DNA of 64,000 nucleotides, from contig OZ199839.1 in the NCBI GenBank assembly GCA_964304625.1, forward strand, positions 3,968,001 to 4,032,000, read 5' to 3'. The stretch is from Kudoa neothunni. Lineage: Eukaryota; Cnidaria. Every line of letters starts with the position of its first letter. Positions within the stretch are counted from its first letter, which is position 1. Position numbers and translations under genes: made by a program. This document shows, in pieces, positions 60,701-64,000 of this stretch. The notes beneath the pieces were generated by a model. It was not told the DNA's origin. It saw nothing but the letters and a program-made list of their open reading frames with translations, and made no database searches.

Positions 60701-60759
60701 TCTGTAAGCAACATTCATTGTCTGTTTGCCAGCAATGTTTATCAAAACTTAAAAAATAG
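57714..60759 (+). mobile_element. piggyBac element split by a hAT insertion
   Basis: Left end TTAA (57710-57713) then CCTTCCGAGCACTTTGGGG and the palindrome GGGGTCATATATGACCCC (57719-57736). Transposase on plus: acidic N-terminus (57879 on), SELVDCLHIFINENSYETVVKYTNEFG, then the hAT insert, then WSLDKGWDIFRQIVPIRRFIEITRALHFDDYNTR, FFLLMDPMTNF, YVPKKNKAVLLSV and TKTKGGVDMVAR, ending with a C-x2-C-x4-C-x2-H-x5-C-x2-C zinc-binding tail (60680-60745). These are DDE_Tnp_1_7 landmarks. Several stops and shifts make it inactive. The right end was not recognised. Confidence 0.88.
58226..59505 (+). mobile_element. hAT element inserted in the piggyBac gene
   Basis: Inverted ends CAGGGTGGCACACTG and CAGAGTGGCACAAGG (minus strand). 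Flanking 8-mers GTACGTCG and TTACATTA match only 4 of 8, three of the differences being CpG-type transitions. The piggyBac reading frame continues across the site if one 8-mer is removed. The hAT C-terminal dimerisation motif is present (ARSIYSIPASSAECKRLASRAE, about 59220-59320). The rest of the transposase is badly decayed and apparently shortened (1.28 kb in all). Confidence 0.8.
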
Positions 60760-61376
60760 ACTTTCTTGGTTATTAATATTGCTGTATCCAAGTTCGCGTG
60801 GGCTGTGCTAGCGAAAAGAAACACTTTGGAACAAACGACAAAAGAGATTAGATGGATGTCAATTAGAATACGATGTTTATATACTAATGATGTATTAGCG
60901 CCAACCGCATTATGGGGAGATATTGTGGGAATAGTGATGTTTGGAGTTTGGAGGACAATAATGGAATTTAGAGATATGGTTCGTTTACCCTTCTGTTGAA
61001 ATAGTTGAGTATTGGAGATAGGTTGAGAGATGCATCTTTCTGTTTGGTGGGTTTGGATGGAAATCATTTATAATGAAGTAATAGTAAGGGAGTTGCTGGG
61101 AAAGGAATTATATGGTGGGAAGTAGGTTTGAGAAAAAGATTATGTACATGACAAATGTAAACTGTCTGTCTGGTATACGGGTAATCTGGGAGGGAGTATG
61201 TGACAGTAAAATTTAACGTGGTTGCGCATGCACTAAATACCCGGTTTATATACAGTTTAATTTTATACATTTTTTAAATATTGAGTGGTAAAGAAATTAC
61301 ACTAAAAATTATTAAACAAAATAAGCGATAAATTAGATACTCTAAGATAACTTAATTTTTCTTGATTTATTTTTAG

Positions 61377-61766
61377 TAAATCGCACCATTGAATACTCCG
61401 AGGCTATAGCCGAAGATGAAGATATTTCTGAAGGAAGAGGTATATGACGCTTAACTTAAACACTTTACTCGTATCTAAATTACAGAAATGGATGTTATTG
61501 GAAATATTTTTAAATCTCAAATAATTGTTGAGGATGTTGGTAATAGTATTGTTAATAATATTTCAAATGAAAATGCTCCCGAGATCCAAACGGTTTTATC
61601 TGAAGAAAAATTAGCACCTACTTTTAATATGATCGAGCTTGATGGCACTTTCATTTCATTTCCTTTTTTTAATTATTTTAGCCTTAAAAATTCCCCCTCG
61701 AGTGAAGTCTGTTGGGAGACCAAAGGGATAAGCTTTGACCATTATTGGATACAACAAGAAAACTAG
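61377..61766 (+). pseudogene. Possible exon pair or transposase C-terminal fragment
   Basis: After TTTTTAG an open exon reads NRTIEYSEAIAEDEDISEGR, a 46-bp GTATAT...TTACAG intron follows, and the frame continues EMDVIGNIFKSQIIVEDVG and on to a TAG at 61764. In another frame at about 61690 the text PPRVKSVGRPKG, a stop, then ALTIIGYNKKTR resembles the GRPKG-x-LTVIGL tail common in MULE-type and ZSWIM-related transposases. It may be a worn transposon gene rather than a host gene. Confidence 0.3.
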
Positions 61767-62479
61767 ATTTTCTTAGATCTCTCATTATTTATTTGACTAT
61801 GATAGCCATTGTTCATCGTGTTATATTCGTCTAATCTCTGAAAAATGACCTAATTATGACTAGTTTTCTCAAAATTCTTGTCCATATTGAAATTTAAAGC
61901 GGAAAATTCACATCATTTCTGTGAAATATAGTGATCACGTTTTATCTAGAAGTTCATAATTTATGAATAGAATACAATAAATCACATAATTTAAACATTG
62001 TAAAGATTGGAAATAAATTAAATAACACAAGGTTGAATGTATCATGTGGAAGCGCGCGCTTCTAGAGGAACGTCAGACCTATAAAAACACACAAAATTCT
62101 TCAACTTTAACCTTATTATTGACAGAAAATGATATAGTACAATTTTGATCATGTATTAGATTAAGATTAATAAATTTTTCATTTAATTATGGAAAACAAT
62201 CAATAAAATAAACAATATAAATATGTAAAAAAAGATATTCTCAATTGTTACCTAATTCTATAATTTAGTAGAGAAAAACATAAATAATAATGTGAAATTA
62301 ATTGAGTCCTATGGTAATAGCCAGTGCCATGTATTAGCAGTATACTTTCAGTGGATTTTTTAGATTTTTCTCGAAAATTCTACTTTAACTCGAATTTTAA
62401 GTGGTTCAATAAGATATTTATAAACTTTTATTTTTCATGATTTTCGTTGCATTGTACAATCAATTTATTATAATAGAGA

Positions 62480-62552
62480 ACTTGTGGGGTCCCCCAGGAC
62501 ACCACACCGGAACGCGTGTGGTTTTTTCGCGCATCGTCCCGGGAGGGTTAAA
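62480..62552. repeat. G+C-rich piggyBac-like right end
   Basis: Read on the minus strand: TTAACCCTCCCGGGACGATG, then GCGCG, a CCACACGCGT block and GGGGGACCCC. TTAA plus a subterminal GGGGNNCCCC-type palindrome fits piggyBac, but the sequence differs from the left end at 57714, so it marks a separate family. A nearby palindrome GGGCTCATCGAGCCC lies at 62606-62620. Confidence 0.45.
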
Positions 62553-62637
62553 TAAGCGAATACAGCGGAAAAGATACTCCATAAAGGATAGAAATTAATC
62601 CGTGTGGGCTCATCGAGCCCAAGGTCATCTATTAAAG

Positions 62638-63262
62638 CAGTGTTTCCCAATGCGGAGGCGTGGAAATCTTGGGGCGTTCAATGAACGGCTCTTGTGGGAC
62701 ATGGAAAATCCTGGGCATTGATAAAACATGGATAATGGTGAGAAAATTGGGCAGTATGGCGCGCATTGAAAGAAATACTTCGATTTTTGACATTTTTTAT
62801 TTTTAAGAGAATGTGAATATCCTCAAACAATACAAAAACATTGATTAATTTATATAAAAAATATAAAAACGTTTAACATGGTTTTTGCTCAGTAGAGTCG
62901 GAATGGTTATAATTCAAATGTTGTCACATTTATAACTGTGATCCCCTCTTTTTTTGACTTATCCAAAAACAATATTGATTAATTTTCAACATTAATTATT
63001 TTATTTCGACCTATAAGCCCGAATACAGAAAAGTTTTGCCAGATGTGGGTTGGAGTACCACAAATTTCACTTAACGCGGTTTTTGGCTGAATGTAGAAGT
63101 AAAAATGTTAATTTTTTAAGTCCATCTATGAGTTAAATTAGATCTGATCGAAAATATTTTAATTCTAATGGAGCTTGATTCAAAATTATAAGAAATTTAA
63201 GTTAAAAAATAAATACATTTGAAAAAGGTGTGGCGCGATAGAAAAAAGGCTGGGAAACACCA
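62638..63262. mobile_element. hAT-type MITE (625 bp)
   Basis: Ends CAGTGTTTCCCAATGCGG and, on the minus strand, TGGTGTTTCCCAGCCTTTTT share GTGTTTCCCA. The flanking 8-mers TATTAAAG (62630-62637) and TATTAGGG (63263-63270) match at 6 of 8. There is no coding frame. Confidence 0.8.
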
Positions 63263-63270
63263 TATTAGGG

Positions 63271-64000
63271 TTAAAAGTGGTGACGACGCAAACAATCGTA
63301 ATCCTTAGGATTAAATATTTCCCGTAATCTTCTTTAACTTTAAAAAATGTTATCATCTCGTTCTAATATCAAGTAAGACCAAAAAACTCGTATGGAAATT
63401 CTCTATATGCAAGTATTCAAAATCTAATTCAAAAAATTATTGATCGTTAATCTGTTCCCTGTTGAGTGAGTTTTTCAAACGGAGGAAGTATAGTTGTTTT
63501 TTCAACTTGCTAATTATATCATAAATAGTCGCAATATCCAAAAATCGCTGCAGGGTGGTCAAAACACCGATTCAACCAAAATTCCCATATTAATTGGTTT
63601 AATCCCTAATGCATATTCCATGATTTAGGTAAATTTACATTCTTAATCCACAGCATTATACATAGTCTCTTTTTACATATTTTATTCATAGAATATCTAA
63701 CGCTTTTCACTGCATTTTTATGCGGAGTGAAAACATCATTTTAATTTTATTTATTTAAGAAAAATCCATGTCTTATTCAATAGAAGAAAATTATATACTA
63801 GAGTTATTTGCCTATAAAATAATCAAAACCGAATAACAACTATCATAAACAGAAGTTACGTCATTAATCCATCTGAATAAAAATATTGCACTGTACATAT
63901 TCGTTTATCGACATACTTATTTAAGTCTCTTATCTCTGTGATCGAATATGGTTACGACTTTTAGTGTTAATTTCTCGTATTTTGGTGAGATATTTATGTA
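63271..64000. other. Intergenic
   Basis: No supported feature up to the window edge. Confidence 0.5.

Noticed and set aside
60603-61067. 154-codon minus-strand frame
   Set aside because: Overlaps the piggyBac C-terminus antisense and has no recognisable motif; likely chance.
57714-62552. Pairing the left end at 57714 with the G+C-rich end at 62552
   Set aside because: Beyond TTAACC-TCC the ends differ, so they are more likely different piggyBac families.
1-64000. CRISPR arrays, bacterial operons, tRNA or rRNA genes
   Set aside because: No regularly spaced direct repeats, no prokaryotic gene layout, and no tRNA A/B-box pair or rRNA core sequence was seen by eye; a covariance-model scan would settle small RNAs.

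Overview
This window is eukaryotic, almost certainly animal: it is A+T-rich, its genes are split by GT-AG introns, and several products are animal-type (a Jagunal-like ER protein, a SEA-domain membrane protein, a SERF protein, a DAZAP1/Hrp48-like RNA-binding protein). Most introns are very short (about 40-60 bp, one candidate only 31 bp) with a few of 2-3 kb, which suggests a small invertebrate with compact genes. I cannot fix the phylum from sequence alone.

Host genes, left to right. SEA-domain type II membrane protein (57-1203, +). Cysteine-rich secreted-type protein, 5' end unknown (9664-10076, +). XMAP215/CKAP5 microtubule polymerase (10301-22045, +, 7 exons, 2012 aa). Jagunal homologue (28906-29435, -). 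Secreted or membrane FN3-like protein (31401-32464, -). Weak membrane-protein candidate (34983-35340, -). Two-exon 92-aa membrane protein candidate (36222-36631, +). DAZAP1-like protein with two RRMs (37421-39691, +, 640 aa). SERF (46453-46750, -, 67 aa). Thioredoxin-fold PDI-like secreted protein (47710-49586, +). Lone signal-peptide exon (51569-51713, +). DIPP-type Nudix hydrolase (52718-53388, -, 151 aa). Most of these models close in frame across every intron, which is strong internal support.

The rest is mostly mobile DNA. A young, compact Ty3/gypsy LTR element (4876-8787, -) has 117-bp LTRs that differ at one base and a 5-bp target duplication. DNA transposons dominate. pogo/Tigger copies with clear TIRs and TA target sites lie at 42393-44433 and 55419-57512, with non-autonomous relatives at 12113-12576 and 29539-30250. 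piggyBac elements and MITEs flanked by TTAA carry distinctive subterminal palindromes (12831-13920, 22674-28382, 40155-41105, 57714-60759). hAT elements with 8-bp target duplications lie at 22688-27482, 33169-34534, 44706-45248, 58226-59505 and 62638-63262, and there is a Tc1-like remnant near 52 kb. Two clean nested insertions (hAT inside piggyBac) give a relative order of events.

The host genes form no operon or shared pathway. Between them they serve the cytoskeleton (CKAP5), the ER and secretory route (Jagunal, PDI-like), inositol-phosphate signalling (Nudix) and RNA regulation (DAZAP1-like). I found no tRNA, rRNA or CRISPR array.
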